Assembly: GCA_938074045.1 (NCBI GenBank)
Contig: CALJGI010000002.1
Span: 124,001 to 188,000, forward strand
Length of the DNA: 64,000 bases
Direction: 5' to 3'
From: an uncultured Halieaceae bacterium
GTDB lineage: Bacteria; Pseudomonadota; Gammaproteobacteria; Pseudomonadales; Halieaceae
This document shows, one piece after another, positions 35,482-46,249 of the stretch. Each line of letters begins with the position of its first letter. Position 1 is the first letter of the stretch. A program made the translations under genes and the position numbers. Under the pieces are notes generated by a model. That model had not been told where the DNA came from, made no database searches, and saw only the letters and a program-made list of their open reading frames with translations.

Positions 35482-36633
35482 TTAGAGTTGTTCATGGTCC
35501 AAGTATTCTTCAGTTTCTGCGGTCTCTGCGGTCTCTGCATCGAGCAGCTCTGCGTTTACAGGTTGCACATCCCCTTCGTTTTCATTGTACCAATCACTTA
35601 ATTTATAGCTCACGTGGAAGTGGCGTAAAAAAACCATAATCACTGCGGAGACGGGTAGCGCAATCAATACACCAACAAAACCTGCCAACTGGCCTCCCGC
35701 TAGAATGGCAAATATCACAGCCACCGGATGCAGACCAATGCGATCTCCAACCAGCAGCGGGGTCAGCAGTGAACCCTCAATAATTTGTCCTATCCCGTAC
35801 ACGACGACCACACCGATAAGAGCACTCCATTCTCCAAATTGACTGACCGCCGCAACGCTCGCAGCGAGGATACCTACAACAAACCCCATATAAGGAACAA
35901 TACTGGCGAGGCCCGATAAGACACCCACCAGAATCGCGAGCTGAAGGTCCAACACCCACAAACCAAATGAGTAAATCGCGCCCAGAGCAAGCATGACCAA
36001 AAACTGCCCACGCAAAAATGCCCCCAACACCTCATCGCACTCGCTTGCCAGTGCATCGGCCGTGCCAACACGGTTTCGGGGAATAAGCCCTCGCACTTCC
36101 GCGACCAGAATGTCCCAGTCCCGCAGTAGATAAAAGGCAACTACTGGAACCAGCAAAAGCTGCGTTAACCAGGTCAGGAAGGAAATGCTGGAACTGCCGA
36201 TCTGCCCCCACATCTGGCTGGCTATGCGGCCTACAGACTGCCAGTTTTCAACCAACGCCGTCTGGGCGTCAGCTACAGGAAAAGACCAAATCGGAATATT
36301 GAATTTCTCCTCCAGCCATGGGGAAGCGACGTCTCTGGCCCAGTTCAAAATAGCCGGCAATTTTCCTGAAAGTAGATCCAGCTGATGACCCAGCAAGGGA
36401 ATAACCACCAGCAGGGCCACTGCTACCACCAGGCAGATCAATGAAAAGACCAGGCTTGCTGCGAGGGAGCGACGCATCCCCCAGGCCTCAAAGCGATCAG
36501 CCAGCGGGTCACCCAGATAGGCGAGCAATGCACCGATAAAAAAGGGCGCCAGAATGGGTTGCAACAAATTTATTAAAACCGCCGTCACCAACAGTACGAC
36601 AGTGAGGACCACGGCTGGCTGATTGAAAGTCAT
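35482..36633 (-). CDS. perM: AI-2E family (PerM-like) membrane protein
   Basis: A 383-residue membrane protein of the AI-2E/PerM family. About eight helices are seen: two near the N-terminus (VVLTVVLLVTAVLINLL, FFIGALLAYLGDPLADRFE), one longer soluble section, and five or so near the C-terminus with the conserved PYMGFVVGILAA, EGSLLTPLLVGDRIGLHPVAVIFAILAGG. The family includes TqsA and putative permeases of unknown substrate, so AI-2 export should not be assumed. ATG 36633 overlaps the DUF2066 stop by 4 nt (ATGA), and hda follows. An acidic C-terminal tail (ETAETAETEEYL) is a local feature. Confidence 0.93.
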   Translation of the reverse strand: MTFNQPAVVLTVVLLVTAVLINLLQPILAPFFIGALLAYLGDPLADRFEAWGMRRSLAASLVFSLICLVVAVALLVVIPLLGHQLDLLSGKLPAILNWARDVASPWLEEKFNIPIWSFPVADAQTALVENWQSVGRIASQMWGQIGSSSISFLTWLTQLLLVPVVAFYLLRDWDILVAEVRGLIPRNRVGTADALASECDEVLGAFLRGQFLVMLALGAIYSFGLWVLDLQLAILVGVLSGLASIVPYMGFVVGILAASVAAVSQFGEWSALIGVVVVYGIGQIIEGSLLTPLLVGDRIGLHPVAVIFAILAGGQLAGFVGVLIALPVSAVIMVFLRHFHVSYKLSDWYNENEGDVQPVNAELLDAETAETAETEEYLDHEQL

Positions 36634-37733
36634 CTGGAAATATCCCCGTAACCATCAAGACTGTAAAACAGATTCACCGGCAGCTTGTGCAGTCGGCGGG
36701 CGGGATGCCCATCTGGCAGGCGATGAAGGTCAGCAGCAAGCCCGATCGCCAGCTCCAGTTGTTGTAAACTACCCTCCGCCACCAGCCTCAAATATACACT
36801 GTTACCATCGACCCTATCGATATTTGCATGAGTTACCGCTTCTATCGCTTCCAGCGACTGCACCAAATGCGCGTACTCTTCGAAGCCATCCACTCCTTCC
36901 ACGTAGAGTAATAATCCGTCTTCAAAATACCGGTGTGGGGTAATGGCATATTCCGCGGCCAGAGTAGCGGCGATCCGATCAACGGCTCGCTCAAATAATC
37001 CGGCAAGATCAACTGCCTCGCCGCTGAGACTCAATTCAGCGCTGTGTTGTCGATAAATCCAATCTCCAACTAATTCGCCACTGCTCAACTGCAGAATGCG
37101 ACCGAACAGCAAAGCGGGGGCGGCATAACGCTGCGCGGCGGGTAACAATCTGGACTCATCGAACTGCACTACATCTGAGGGCGCAACCAACATCTCATCC
37201 TGCAGGTCAAACAGGGGGAAGATAACCGGTACACCGCGCGACGCGAATGCTTGCGTCAATTCTTGCACCAGCGCTGGCGTTGTATCCAGCGACACAAACT
37301 CCAGGCCATTGCTGCCATCTAACGCCAACCACACCAGGACCGCGGGTCTTTGCGCAGACCAGATTGGCAAGCCTGATGCCCGCAGCAATTCTGCTACCGC
37401 CCGCTGATCAAAATCCAGACGCAGCAGCTGACCCAGGTTGCCCTCTTCGGTATAACGCTGTTCGCCGTAGCCATACTGAATAATGAAGCTGTCAGCGCGC
37501 GCGAGCGCGGCTCTCACGGCTGCGTCCCGCAACACGCCACGACTACCCGACACCCGAACCAACACCTCACGCAGAGCCTCTGCGGCCACACCCCTCATGG
37601 CATCAGGGCCTTGGCCGACGACAACCCGTTCTACCCGGTAGAGATTATCCAGAACCAGAGCCTGCGCCGGCTGGCAACACAACGAGATGTACAGGAAAAT
37701 CAGGGAGAGAATATATTTCACAGTTTCTGTCAT
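36630..37733 (-). CDS. DUF2066 domain-containing secreted protein
   Basis: A 367-residue protein of unknown function with a signal peptide (YILSLIFLYISLCCQPAQA, cleavage before LV). The domain begins LYRVERVVVGQGPDAM and contains LREVLVRVSGSRGVL, both typical of DUF2066. These proteins are found beside perM, hda and purM-purN in many gammaproteobacteria; the arrangement here is the same, with purM divergent. I chose ATG 37733 because the signal peptide starts there; the frame is open 177 nt upstream but without a plausible N-terminus. Periplasmic location is inferred; nothing more specific can be said about function. Confidence 0.85.
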   Translation of the reverse strand: MTETVKYILSLIFLYISLCCQPAQALVLDNLYRVERVVVGQGPDAMRGVAAEALREVLVRVSGSRGVLRDAAVRAALARADSFIIQYGYGEQRYTEEGNLGQLLRLDFDQRAVAELLRASGLPIWSAQRPAVLVWLALDGSNGLEFVSLDTTPALVQELTQAFASRGVPVIFPLFDLQDEMLVAPSDVVQFDESRLLPAAQRYAAPALLFGRILQLSSGELVGDWIYRQHSAELSLSGEAVDLAGLFERAVDRIAATLAAEYAITPHRYFEDGLLLYVEGVDGFEEYAHLVQSLEAIEAVTHANIDRVDGNSVYLRLVAEGSLQQLELAIGLAADLHRLPDGHPARRLHKLPVNLFYSLDGYGDISR

Positions 37734-37891
37734 CTTTCCGCTAGCTGAACCATTTGACCTCATTGTAACAGCCGCGCGACAGGGGCAACACAGCAGCGGT
37801 GAGCACAACGGACAAGCTACGATTGGACCCACACGGTATACGGGATAGAATACGCATCCAATCACTTCCGGGTCGGGAACAACTTCCTCAA

Positions 37892-38938
37892 ATGACAGAT
37901 TCAACAGCAAAAAAATCGCTCAGCTACAAGGACGCCGGTGTCGACATTGACGCTGGTGACGCCCTTGTTCAACGTATCAAGGGCGTGGCGGCGGCCACAA
38001 AAAGACCCGGCGTACTGGCTGGGCTGGGTGGATTTGGTGCCCTGTTTGAGCTGCCGGGTGGTTACCGCGAGCCGGTACTGGTTTCTGGGACTGATGGCGT
38101 GGGCACCAAGTTGCGCCTGGCAGTGGATCTCGGCATTCACGACACCATCGGTATAGATCTGGTAGCGATGTGCGTCAATGATCTGGTGGTCGCCGGGGCC
38201 GAGCCCTTGTTTTTTCTGGATTACTACGCTACCGGTAGTCTCGATGTTGAAACCGCCGCGGCTGTTGTAACGGGTATCGGTACAGGTTGCGGCCGGGCCA
38301 ACTGTGCACTGGTCGGCGGCGAAACCGCTGAAATGCCAGGCATGTATGCTGAGGGCGACTATGACCTTGCCGGCTTCTGTGTAGGTATCGCGGAAAAGTC
38401 CGACCTAATAGACGGCAGTACCGTTCAAGCGGGTGACCAACTAGTGGCCCTGGCTTCCTCAGGTCCACACTCAAACGGCTATTCGCTGATCAGAAAAATT
38501 CTGGAACACAACGAAGCCGACCTGTCGCAACCCCTTGCAGATGGTAATCTGGCATCCGCCCTGATGGAACCGACCCGCATCTATGTCAGCAGCCTGCTCA
38601 AGCTCTTTAAAGAGGTCGAGGTCAAAGCCCTGTCGCACATTACAGGCGGTGGTTTGTTGGAAAATATCCCGCGGGTACTGCCTCCAGGCGTGTCGGCGCA
38701 CCTGATGCGTGATAGCTGGAGCATTCCCCCGGTGTTTGACTGGTTACAACGTGCTGGTAACGTCGACCAACAGGAAATGTATCGCACATTTAATTGCGGG
38801 GTCGGAATGATTTTATGTGTCGCACCGGAGGATGTAGAGACCGCGCTACGTAAACTGGAAAACTACGGTGAACAAGCCTGGCACATTGGTGAAATTCGCG
38901 CAGCAGACGAAAACGAAGGAGCTGTCCATTTCTACTGA
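37892..38938 (+). CDS. purM: Phosphoribosylformylglycinamidine cyclo-ligase
   Basis: A 348-residue AIR synthetase, the ATP-dependent fifth step of purine synthesis. It begins [18 protein letters not shown] and carries the family ATP-binding/metal motif [12 protein letters not shown], then [28 protein letters not shown] and [19 protein letters not shown]. The length matches E. coli PurM (345). I chose ATG 37892; the frame is open 93 nt upstream but that part does not look like PurM. It precedes purN, whose ribosome-binding site lies inside the last codons of purM. Confidence 0.95.
   Translation: MTDSTAKKSLSYKDAGVDIDAGDALVQRIKGVAAATKRPGVLAGLGGFGALFELPGGYREPVLVSGTDGVGTKLRLAVDLGIHDTIGIDLVAMCVNDLVVAGAEPLFFLDYYATGSLDVETAAAVVTGIGTGCGRANCALVGGETAEMPGMYAEGDYDLAGFCVGIAEKSDLIDGSTVQAGDQLVALASSGPHSNGYSLIRKILEHNEADLSQPLADGNLASALMEPTRIYVSSLLKLFKEVEVKALSHITGGGLLENIPRVLPPGVSAHLMRDSWSIPPVFDWLQRAGNVDQQEMYRTFNCGVGMILCVAPEDVETALRKLENYGEQAWHIGEIRAADENEGAVHFY
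38916..38930 (+). promoter_or_regulatory. Shine-Dalgarno AAGGAG and probable AUU start codon of purN
   Basis: AAGGAG (38916-38921) is followed after 6 nt by ATT at 38928, in the purN frame. No ATG, GTG or TTG occurs in frame between this site and the conserved Rossmann strand. The only usual start upstream is GTG 38868, 71 nt inside purM and without a comparable site. AUU starts are rare but known (infC, pcnB). Confidence 0.5.
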
Positions 38939-39581
38939 GCCAACCAGAATCGCCGTTTTAATATCTGGCAGCGGCTCCAATTTACAGGCCCTTATCGATG
39001 CCACAGTAGACGGTTTCATTCCCGCCAGCATCGAACTGGTTATCAGCAATAAACCCGGCGTGAAGGGACTGGAGCGCGCCGCTGCAGCAGGCATAAGCAC
39101 TGGCGTCATATGCCATCAGGACTACAGCAGCCGCGAATCTTTCGATGAGACCCTGGTGCAATATCTCAGCGACTGCCGGCCGGACCTCATTATTCTTGCA
39201 GGCTTTATGCGCATCCTGACACCGGTTTTCATAACAGCTTTTCATGGCCGTTTATTGAACATTCATCCTTCGCTGTTGCCCAAGTACCCAGGGTTACATA
39301 CACATCGGCGCGCGTTGGAGGCTGGAGATAGTGAGGCCGGTGCGACTGTACACTTTGTAACTGATGAACTGGACGGAGGCCCACCAATTGTGCAGGCACG
39401 GGTTCCGATCATGGCAGAAGATGACGAACAAAGCCTGGCACAACGTGTTTTACAGGTTGAGCACAAAATTTACCCCCTCGCCGCGCGCTGGTTTTGCGAG
39501 GGTCGTTTGCGACTTGGCAAAGAGGGTGCAGCACTGGATGACGCCAAGCTGCCGGCGCAGGGAATTGACTATCAAGCCTAA
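38928..39581 (+). CDS. purN: Phosphoribosylglycinamide formyltransferase (GART)
   Basis: A PurN of about 217 residues if it starts at the ATT described at 38928, which is close to E. coli PurN (212); starting at GTG 38868 would give 237. It transfers a formyl group from 10-formyl-tetrahydrofolate to GAR. The conserved core is present: [29 protein letters not shown], then [20 protein letters not shown], containing the catalytic asparagine and histidine, and [19 protein letters not shown] with the catalytic aspartate. The gene overlaps the purM end by about 11 nt. A DUF3108 gene follows, overlapping by tens of nucleotides. Confidence 0.93.
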   Translation: MSTEPTRIAVLISGSGSNLQALIDATVDGFIPASIELVISNKPGVKGLERAAAAGISTGVICHQDYSSRESFDETLVQYLSDCRPDLIILAGFMRILTPVFITAFHGRLLNIHPSLLPKYPGLHTHRRALEAGDSEAGATVHFVTDELDGGPPIVQARVPIMAEDDEQSLAQRVLQVEHKIYPLAARWFCEGRLRLGKEGAALDDAKLPAQGIDYQA

Positions 39582-40368
39582 GTGCATATTTTGGTGGGTA
39601 CTGAGCTTATCTCTGACAGCCACCCAGCTACAGGGGCGCGAGACGTCAGATACTCCAACCCGGGTAATGACACCTTATACCGCACACTACCAATCCACGG
39701 CTCGCGGAGTCGACATCGACCTCTATCGTCAACTGTTGCCGGGGGATGCAGACACCTACCAACTGGAAAGCCACGGTGAGAAGATGATGTATGGATTCCA
39801 GGAGTCATCCTCTTTCACTGTGACCGGCGAGCAATTAATACCCGTCTTCTACCAGTATCGCGGGAAAGGTTTGAACAGGCGGGAAACACTTACCCGGTTC
39901 GACTGGGCTAAGGGTACCGCAGCCAGTGAATACAAAGGAAAAGATTACACGCTGGCTCTGGAACCCGGACTATTGGATCCGCTGTCCTGGCAGGAATTCC
40001 TGCGCCATCAACTGCTGCAGGACACAGCACCACAGGCGCTTGATCAAACTACACTGCGCATCCTTGATGGCCGCAGAATCAAGGAATATGTCCTTGAGTA
40101 CAATGGTATTGAAACAGTAAGTACCGCGACCGGATATTTCACCGCGCTGCGTTTCACACGGCTGGGCCGAAAACCGGGGCGCTATCTGCAGTTCTGGCTG
40201 GCGGTGGACTGGGACTTCCTGCTGATCAAAGCACAACACAGGAATGAGGATGGTCAGTCAGTGATCGCTACCTTGCGAGATGCCCGGATAAATGACGAAA
40301 CAGTGGTCGGTCTTGGTAATGCCGGTAAAAACCCGATCACTCAACAGCATCACGAAACCACTCACTGA
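39538..40368 (+). CDS. DUF3108 domain-containing secreted protein
   Basis: About 276 residues, unknown function. An N-terminal hydrophobic stretch, CIFWWVLSLSLTATQLQG, behaves like a signal sequence. The DUF3108 region starts TPYTAHYQSTARGVDIDLYR and runs through GLLDPLSWQEFLRHQLL and IKEYVLEYNGIETVSTATG, giving a beta-rich protein probably located in the periplasm. The start is uncertain: ATG 39538 overlaps purN by 44 nt and TTG 39565 overlaps by 17 nt. DUF3108 genes occur next to purN in Pseudomonas-type clusters, so the position is conserved. Its end overlaps the convergent YkvA gene by 32 nt. Confidence 0.78.
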   Translation: MTPSCRRRELTIKPKCIFWWVLSLSLTATQLQGRETSDTPTRVMTPYTAHYQSTARGVDIDLYRQLLPGDADTYQLESHGEKMMYGFQESSSFTVTGEQLIPVFYQYRGKGLNRRETLTRFDWAKGTAASEYKGKDYTLALEPGLLDPLSWQEFLRHQLLQDTAPQALDQTTLRILDGRRIKEYVLEYNGIETVSTATGYFTALRFTRLGRKPGRYLQFWLAVDWDFLLIKAQHRNEDGQSVIATLRDARINDETVVGLGNAGKNPITQQHHETTH

Positions 40369-40681
40369 TACGCTCCGCCGCTGCATCGGTATGGGATTGC
40401 TTGATATGAGCGGCCACCGTCAGGGCAGCGGCAGCCAGGGCCCCAAGATCATCGGTAAAACCAACAGTTACCAGATAGTCGGGTATCGCGTCCGCAGGAA
40501 GGATGAAGTAGGCCAACGCACTTACGATCACCGTACGCGCCCAGGCCGGTGTGTCTGTATCCTGCAGGCAATAGTACAAAACCAGGGCTCTTTCTATCAC
40601 CTCTCTGCCAGCACGCAGCGCCTGTCCACGCACTTTTTCCCAGAACGATGTTTCGCTGATTTCATCCTGCACATCAGTCAT
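40337..40681 (-). CDS. YkvA (DUF1232) family membrane-associated protein
   Basis: About 114 residues. The family core is plain: VIVSALAYFILPADAIPDYL followed by VGFTDDLGALAAAA. Proteins with this motif are small and membrane associated, and their function is unknown. I chose ATG 40681, which has GAGG 6 nt upstream; the frame is open to an ATG at 40735 without a good ribosome site. The 3' end overlaps the convergent DUF3108 gene by 32 nt. Confidence 0.85.
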   Translation of the reverse strand: MTDVQDEISETSFWEKVRGQALRAGREVIERALVLYYCLQDTDTPAWARTVIVSALAYFILPADAIPDYLVTVGFTDDLGALAAAALTVAAHIKQSHTDAAAERISEWFRDAVE

Positions 40682-40749
40682 GACCAGCCTCATATCGCGA
40701 TCCCACATTAACTGAAAGGTTACCACACCCAGCATACCTGTCTTGTCGG

Positions 40750-42078
40750 CTAGCCATGGACGTCCAATGCCGCTCGATAATGCTTTAGCCCGGCACCCAG
40801 AATCATGGCAGCCAGCGGGCAGGCCAAAGCGGCCATCAGTGCAAGGGAGTACGACAAAGCCGAATCATGGCCAAAAACATAGTCGGTAAACAGGGCAACG
40901 AGGGAGGGACCAAGCGCCAGACCAAAGAGGTTTGTGCTAAAGAGCAAGAGTGCCGATATCTGGGCGCGCATCCGATTGGGGGTAACAAGTTGCAGCGCCG
41001 CAATGCAGACACCGAAGTAACTGTTCAGAAAAAACACAATGGGCACTGCCAAAACAACCGCCCAGGTCGCCGAGGTCGCCAGTGGACCAGCAACGGCGGG
41101 AACAACCCATAACAAAGGCACTAACATAACTACCCGCATATTGGCGTCCTCGTAGCCCAGTCGGCGCAATAAAACCGGGCTCCATCCACCGGCCAGGGTG
41201 CCGAGGCTTCCCGCCACGATGAACACCGTTCCAAACAGAGATCCAGCCGTCGCACGTTCGTAACCGTGAACCCGAATAAGGTATTCGGCATACCATGCCA
41301 TGGTGCCGTAACCCACCACAGACAGCAGCGATACGCCGAGTATTAATGATCCATACACACCCCGATACGTACGCAATTGCTGAATCACCGCTGAAATCGG
41401 GACCTTTTCGCCGGGGTCATTCCCGCCCCCATCCCCATTTCGACGCGGCTCCCTCACCAGCATCATCAACGTCCCGATAAGGAGTCCGGGCGCAGCGACC
41501 ACCAGAAACGTCAGTTGCCAGGGTCGAATATTACCCAACCAGTCATAGCTGGCACGGGGCAATGACTGGAAGTAGCCATACACCGACCCGCCAACAATGT
41601 ACGCCAGACCACCACCGAGGGTGATACCCAGGGTGTATACAGCCATGGCCCGTGGCAATCGTTCAGCAGAAAAATAGTCACTCAGCAGGGAGTAGGCAGG
41701 AGGTGACAGCGCCGCTTCTCCGACCCCAACACCCATCCTGGCCAGAAACAACAGGTGGAAATTTCGCGCAAGGCCACAGAGTGCAGTCGCCGCTGACCAA
41801 AAGAAGATTCCCACGGTTATGATCCACTTGCGGTTCCATGCGTCCGCCAGTCGGCCGATAGGGAGCCCCAGGAAAATATAGAACATCGAGAAGGCGAATC
41901 CATGCAGCAAACTGTACTGAAAATCGCTGATGGCAAAGTCCTCCCTGATCGGGCCGATCAAAACGGCCATAACATTGCGATCGACAAAGGACAGTACATA
42001 GGCGCCGAGCAACACGGCCAACGCATAGTTAGCCGAGCCCGAATCCTGTGCTGGAAAAGCCAGGTGTGGAGGTCTCAC
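40750..42078 (-). CDS. Major facilitator superfamily transporter
   Basis: A 442-residue MFS carrier with twelve predicted helices. LSFVDRNVMAVLIGPI at helix 1, GRLADAWNRKWIITVGIFFWS (the A-motif loop) and ARMGVGVGEAALSPPAYSLLSDYF are family hallmarks; this form resembles the spinster-like group. The substrate is not predictable. The GTG start at 42078 lies 9 nt after the gcvP stop, so the gene is likely the third of a gcvT-gcvP-MFS operon; a glycine or folate-related substrate would be speculative. Ribosome site is weak. Confidence 0.9.
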   Translation of the reverse strand: MRPPHLAFPAQDSGSANYALAVLLGAYVLSFVDRNVMAVLIGPIREDFAISDFQYSLLHGFAFSMFYIFLGLPIGRLADAWNRKWIITVGIFFWSAATALCGLARNFHLLFLARMGVGVGEAALSPPAYSLLSDYFSAERLPRAMAVYTLGITLGGGLAYIVGGSVYGYFQSLPRASYDWLGNIRPWQLTFLVVAAPGLLIGTLMMLVREPRRNGDGGGNDPGEKVPISAVIQQLRTYRGVYGSLILGVSLLSVVGYGTMAWYAEYLIRVHGYERATAGSLFGTVFIVAGSLGTLAGGWSPVLLRRLGYEDANMRVVMLVPLLWVVPAVAGPLATSATWAVVLAVPIVFFLNSYFGVCIAALQLVTPNRMRAQISALLLFSTNLFGLALGPSLVALFTDYVFGHDSALSYSLALMAALACPLAAMILGAGLKHYRAALDVHG

Positions 42079-42087
42079 CGGAAACTC

Positions 42088-45021
42088 TTATTCGTATGCA
42101 TCCATGGGTGGGCAGCTGCAAACGAGATTGCGATCCCCATGAACATTGTCCACCCTGCCCACGGGTGGCCAGTATTTGCCCTCAACCAGCCAGGGCAGGG
42201 GATATGCCGCGGTATGTCGGGAGTAGTTTCTACCCCACTCATCGGCTGTGACTTCCACCGCGGTATGTGGCGCGTGTCGCAACGCACATTCTTCGAGATC
42301 AAGTTGTCCACTTTCGACAGCCTCTATTTCAGCCCGGATAGCAATCATCGCATCGCAAAATCGATCAAGCTCAACCAGGGATTCGCTCTCCGTCGGCTCA
42401 ACCATCAACGTCCCGGGTACCGGAAATGACATCGTGGGGGCGTGAAACCCGTAGTCGATCAGCCGCTTTGCCACGTCTTCCACATCTATCCCACATCGTT
42501 CCTTGAGAGGACGGAGATCGAGTATACACTCGTGGGCCACGAGGCCTCCACGACCGGTGTACAGTATGGGATAGCTCGCGGACAGCCGCCGTGCAACATA
42601 ATTTGCACTGAGAATGGCGCCGATCGTGGCCTCCCGCAGACCAGACCGACCCATCATTCTCAGGTACATCCAACTGATGGGAAGAATGCTGGCGCTGCCT
42701 GCCGCCGCAGCGGCAACCATACCCACAGGTGCATCACGTTCGTGATCAATAGCTGGCAAGAAAGACGCGAGATGAGCCGCCACACCGATAGGTCCGACGC
42801 CGGGTCCACCACCGCCATGGGGAATACAGAAAGTTTTGTGCAAATTCAGATGTGAGACATCACCACCAAACTCCCCTGGGTAGCAGACACCTACCATGGC
42901 ATTCATGTTAGCCCCATCGATATAAACCTGTCCGCCGTTATCGTGAACGATCTGACAAACAGTCCTGATTTCCTCTTCGAAAACACCGTGTGTGGAAGGA
43001 TAGGTAACCATAATGGCAGCCAATTCAGTGCTGTATTCCAACGACTTTGCGCGCAGATCCGCAAGGTCAATATTGCCGCTGGCATCGCACTGCACAACCA
43101 CCACGCGCATGCCACACATATGCGCGGAGGCAGGATTGGTGCCATGGGCGGAGCTCGGAATAAGACACACGTCGCGGTGCCCTTCTCCCCGGCTGCGATG
43201 GTAGGCACGTATCGCAAGGAGTCCTGCATACTCGCCCTGAGAACCGGCATTGGGTTGCAGCGAAACCGCCGCGTACCCCGTGACGGCACACAGCATTTGT
43301 TCCAGTTCATCACAGAGCTGGGTATAACCCTGCACCTGCTCGCTGGGTGCATGCGGGTGGAGACCACTGAATTCCGGCCAGCTGACGGGAATCATTTCCG
43401 CCGCCGCGTTCAATTTCATGGTGCAGGAGCCCAGCGAGATCATGGACCGGTCCAGCGCGATATCACGATCAGCGAGTCGACGCAGGTAGCGCATCATCTC
43501 GGTTTCAGAGCGGTACTGCTTAAAGACCGGGTATTCAAGTATGTGATCTTCCCGCAACATCCCCTTAGGCAGCCCTGGGCACGAGGATTCAGACAAATCC
43601 TGTACAGAAAATTGTTGGTCCGGATCAAAAAGTTTCCACAGCAATTCGATATCGGCTGTATCCGTGGTCTCGTCCAGCGATATGCCAATAGTGCGCGCAT
43701 CCACCCGCCGCAAATTGCACTGCTGGGCGATGGCACGCTGATGCACGGTCTCCGTGGCATCACCCGTGATTACACACAGAGTGTCAAACCAGCTCTGATT
43801 TACGATCTCAACCCCTTTTTTTGTCAGTCCCGCCGCCAATATCGAGGTCAGCCGGTGCACCCGTGCCGCTATACGCCGCAATCCGTCAGCCCCGTGGTAT
43901 ACAGCGTACATTCCAGCCATTACAGCGAGCAGCACCTGTGCCGTGCAGATGTTGCTGGTGGCTTTTTCGCGGCGAATGTGTTGTTCCCGGGTCTGCAACG
44001 CAAGTCGATAGGCGGGATTACCCTGGGAGTCGATTGAAACCCCGACCAGCCTGCCGGGCATGCTGCGTTTAAATTTTTCGCGGGTAGCCATATAGCCAGC
44101 GTGTGGTCCGCCATATCCCATAGGCACGCCAAAACGCTGGCTGGAACCAACCACGACATCGGCGCCGAGCTCCCCGGGCGAGCGTAATAGCACCAGACTC
44201 AGGAGATCAGCCGCTACGACTATCAGGTTGCGGTGCTCCTGCGCAGCTGTTGCCAGTGCGCTAAAGTCACGAACCGCCCCTGACGCACCAGGATACTGCA
44301 GTAAAATGCCGAAGTGTTGCTCGGCTTCGTAATCCGACCAGGCATCACCAACAACCAGCTCAATATCCAGGGGCTCGGCGCGAGTTACCAGCACCGCCAA
44401 CGTCTGCGGAAACACATCCCGGTCAACAAAAAACCGACGAGATTTCGACCGAGACTGCCGCTTGCACAGCGTCATTGCCTCTGCCGCAGCCGTCGCTTCA
44501 TCGAGCATAGAGGCATTGGCGAGATCCATGCCCGTGAGATCCGCGACCATGGTTTGAAAGTTGAGAATCGCCTCGAGTCGGCCCTGGGATATTTCCGGTT
44601 GGTATGGCGTGTACGCGGTATACCAGGCTGGACTTTCCAGAACATTGCGCTGAATAACCGCAGGCGTATGGCAACCGTAATAGCCCTGTCCGATAAAAGA
44701 TTTATATACCTTGTTGCGCGCTGCAATGGCTTTCATCTTGGCCAGCGCCTGGTGCTCATCCACCCCTTCAGCCAACTGAAGCGGCCGCTCCTCCCGAATC
44801 GAATCGGGAACAATCCTTTCCAGCAGTTCCTCGGCAGAGCTAAGACCGAGATACGCCAGTTGCAGAGTTCGATCGTCATCATTAACACCTATGTGTCGGG
44901 CCTGAAAACCGCCGCGATCAAACAATTGCGCAAGGCTTTGCTCGCCGAGCGTGACCGTCCCAGGTTGAGGTGCATTGTCCGTCCTGGCATTGACTTCAAA
45001 CGTATCACATTGATTACCCAC
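42088..45021 (-). CDS. gcvP: Glycine dehydrogenase (decarboxylating), P-protein
   Basis: A 977-residue single-chain P-protein, slightly longer than the usual 950-960 because of a short N-terminal extension. It decarboxylates glycine and loads the aminomethyl group on GcvH lipoate. The PLP lysine is in [19 protein letters not shown] (near residue 725) and the N-terminal half has the matching fold ([33 protein letters not shown]). Its ATG is 8 nt inside the gcvT end, so the two are coupled. No gcvH lies next to it, although many genomes keep T-H-P together; GcvH must be encoded elsewhere. Confidence 0.95.
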   Translation of the reverse strand: MGNQCDTFEVNARTDNAPQPGTVTLGEQSLAQLFDRGGFQARHIGVNDDDRTLQLAYLGLSSAEELLERIVPDSIREERPLQLAEGVDEHQALAKMKAIAARNKVYKSFIGQGYYGCHTPAVIQRNVLESPAWYTAYTPYQPEISQGRLEAILNFQTMVADLTGMDLANASMLDEATAAAEAMTLCKRQSRSKSRRFFVDRDVFPQTLAVLVTRAEPLDIELVVGDAWSDYEAEQHFGILLQYPGASGAVRDFSALATAAQEHRNLIVVAADLLSLVLLRSPGELGADVVVGSSQRFGVPMGYGGPHAGYMATREKFKRSMPGRLVGVSIDSQGNPAYRLALQTREQHIRREKATSNICTAQVLLAVMAGMYAVYHGADGLRRIAARVHRLTSILAAGLTKKGVEIVNQSWFDTLCVITGDATETVHQRAIAQQCNLRRVDARTIGISLDETTDTADIELLWKLFDPDQQFSVQDLSESSCPGLPKGMLREDHILEYPVFKQYRSETEMMRYLRRLADRDIALDRSMISLGSCTMKLNAAAEMIPVSWPEFSGLHPHAPSEQVQGYTQLCDELEQMLCAVTGYAAVSLQPNAGSQGEYAGLLAIRAYHRSRGEGHRDVCLIPSSAHGTNPASAHMCGMRVVVVQCDASGNIDLADLRAKSLEYSTELAAIMVTYPSTHGVFEEEIRTVCQIVHDNGGQVYIDGANMNAMVGVCYPGEFGGDVSHLNLHKTFCIPHGGGGPGVGPIGVAAHLASFLPAIDHERDAPVGMVAAAAAGSASILPISWMYLRMMGRSGLREATIGAILSANYVARRLSASYPILYTGRGGLVAHECILDLRPLKERCGIDVEDVAKRLIDYGFHAPTMSFPVPGTLMVEPTESESLVELDRFCDAMIAIRAEIEAVESGQLDLEECALRHAPHTAVEVTADEWGRNYSRHTAAYPLPWLVEGKYWPPVGRVDNVHGDRNLVCSCPPMDAYE

Positions 45022-46138
45022 GAAAATATCTCCGTTTTACAAAAGGTAGCTGAGTCACCAGAACGCTCCGGGGCTTGCCCCGCACCAGTGCCAGCAACCG
45101 GGTGCCCGAGACCGCATATTCCGCTGCAACCATAGCCATCGCTACCGGGGCGGCCACGCTTGGACCAAATCCACCGCTGGTCACCTTTCCAATTTCATCA
45201 CCCTGCAGGTTGATGACTAGTGCTCCCTCCCGCACAGGCGCCCGGTCTTCCACCCGCAGTCCAACCCGACGGCACTTGGCTCCCTGGACCATTTGTTCCA
45301 TGATTATTTCTGCCCCGCAGTAGCCACCAGCCCGCTCTCCATCACGTCTTCTCTCGCGTCCGATCGACCACTGCAATCCCGCTTCGACAGGGGTGGTGCT
45401 AGCTGTCATATCGTGTCCGTACAGGCACAGACCAGCCTCAAGACGGAGTGAGTCTCGCGCCCCCAGGCCAATCGGACTTACCCTGTGGTCCGCGAGCAAC
45501 TGTCTAGCCAGGGGCTCTGCATCAGCAGCGGAAACAGACAGTTCGAATCCATCTTCACCGGTGTATCCCGAACGCGTCACGTAGGCGTCAAATCCCGCGA
45601 CCCGAGCGCTACTGCCCGTCATAAACTTTAGCATGTATACCACGGGCGCGAGGGTTCCCAGTACGTCTGCCGCCTGCGGACCCTGCAGTGCAAGTAAGGC
45701 CCGATCTTTCAGTTCAGTCACTTCCTGGTCTGCCAGTTCGGCTCTGAGATAGGCCAGGTCTGCCTGCTTGCAGTCGGCGTTCACAACCAGAAAAAACTCA
45801 TCCTCCGCCCAGCGACACACAATCAGATCATCCCTGATACCGCCTTGGTCATTCGTCATTACCGAGTAACTTTGCTGACCAACAGCCATCTCCATGATAT
45901 CCAGCGGTATGAGGCGCTCCAGAGCTGTTGCTGCCCCCTTACCCCTGATGAGGACCTGCCCCATGTGGCTGACATCAAATAGTCCAGCGGCGGTGCGCGT
46001 GTGTAAATGTTCTGCCTTGATGCCATCAGGATACTGCACCGGCAACTCATAGCCCGCGAAGGGAACCATCTTCCCACCCAAGCTGGAATGCAGCGCGAAC
46101 AGCGGCGTGTGCATGGTTTTCTCTGTTTCAACATTCAT
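45014..46138 (-). CDS. gcvT: Aminomethyltransferase, glycine cleavage T-protein
   Basis: A 374-residue T-protein, which releases ammonia and passes the methylene group to tetrahydrofolate. Landmarks are [34 protein letters not shown], and [16 protein letters not shown] in the folate-binding region. Length is normal. ATG 46138 is the first plausible start; ATG 46114 (MHTPLFALH) is also possible, and neither ribosome site is strong. The gene begins the gcvT-gcvP-MFS run and is divergent from a LysR gene across an AT-rich gap. Confidence 0.95.
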   Translation of the reverse strand: MNVETEKTMHTPLFALHSSLGGKMVPFAGYELPVQYPDGIKAEHLHTRTAAGLFDVSHMGQVLIRGKGAATALERLIPLDIMEMAVGQQSYSVMTNDQGGIRDDLIVCRWAEDEFFLVVNADCKQADLAYLRAELADQEVTELKDRALLALQGPQAADVLGTLAPVVYMLKFMTGSSARVAGFDAYVTRSGYTGEDGFELSVSAADAEPLARQLLADHRVSPIGLGARDSLRLEAGLCLYGHDMTASTTPVEAGLQWSIGRERRRDGERAGGYCGAEIIMEQMVQGAKCRRVGLRVEDRAPVREGALVINLQGDEIGKVTSGGFGPSVAAPVAMAMVAAEYAVSGTRLLALVRGKPRSVLVTQLPFVKRRYFRG

Positions 46139-46249
46139 GAGCGACAAGGGCAGTGATAGCTACAACTGTCATTGTAAGAATCAGAGAACTATTTTAAAAA
46201 TTAATATTAAATATATAATCATAAAAATAGCTAATTATCTGGAGTCCCG
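46139..46249. promoter_or_regulatory. AT-rich divergent control region between gcvT and a LysR regulator
   Basis: This gap holds a very A+T-rich stretch (46190-46240) with the perfect 10-bp palindrome TTAATATTAA at 46201-46210. GGAG at 46241-46244 is the ribosome site of the LysR gene. LysR proteins usually bind such divergent gaps and control both the neighbour and themselves, so this is a likely operator; which symmetric site they use cannot be fixed by eye. Confidence 0.45.

Noticed and set aside
35482..36633. Autoinducer-2 exporter
   Set aside because: The AI-2E name covers many permease-like proteins; nothing in the sequence or context shows AI-2 transport.
42943..44037. Long plus-strand open frame (about 364 codons) inside gcvP
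   Set aside because: It is antisense to a certain gcvP with a full set of conserved motifs, has no family features, and its composition looks like a shadow of the other strand.
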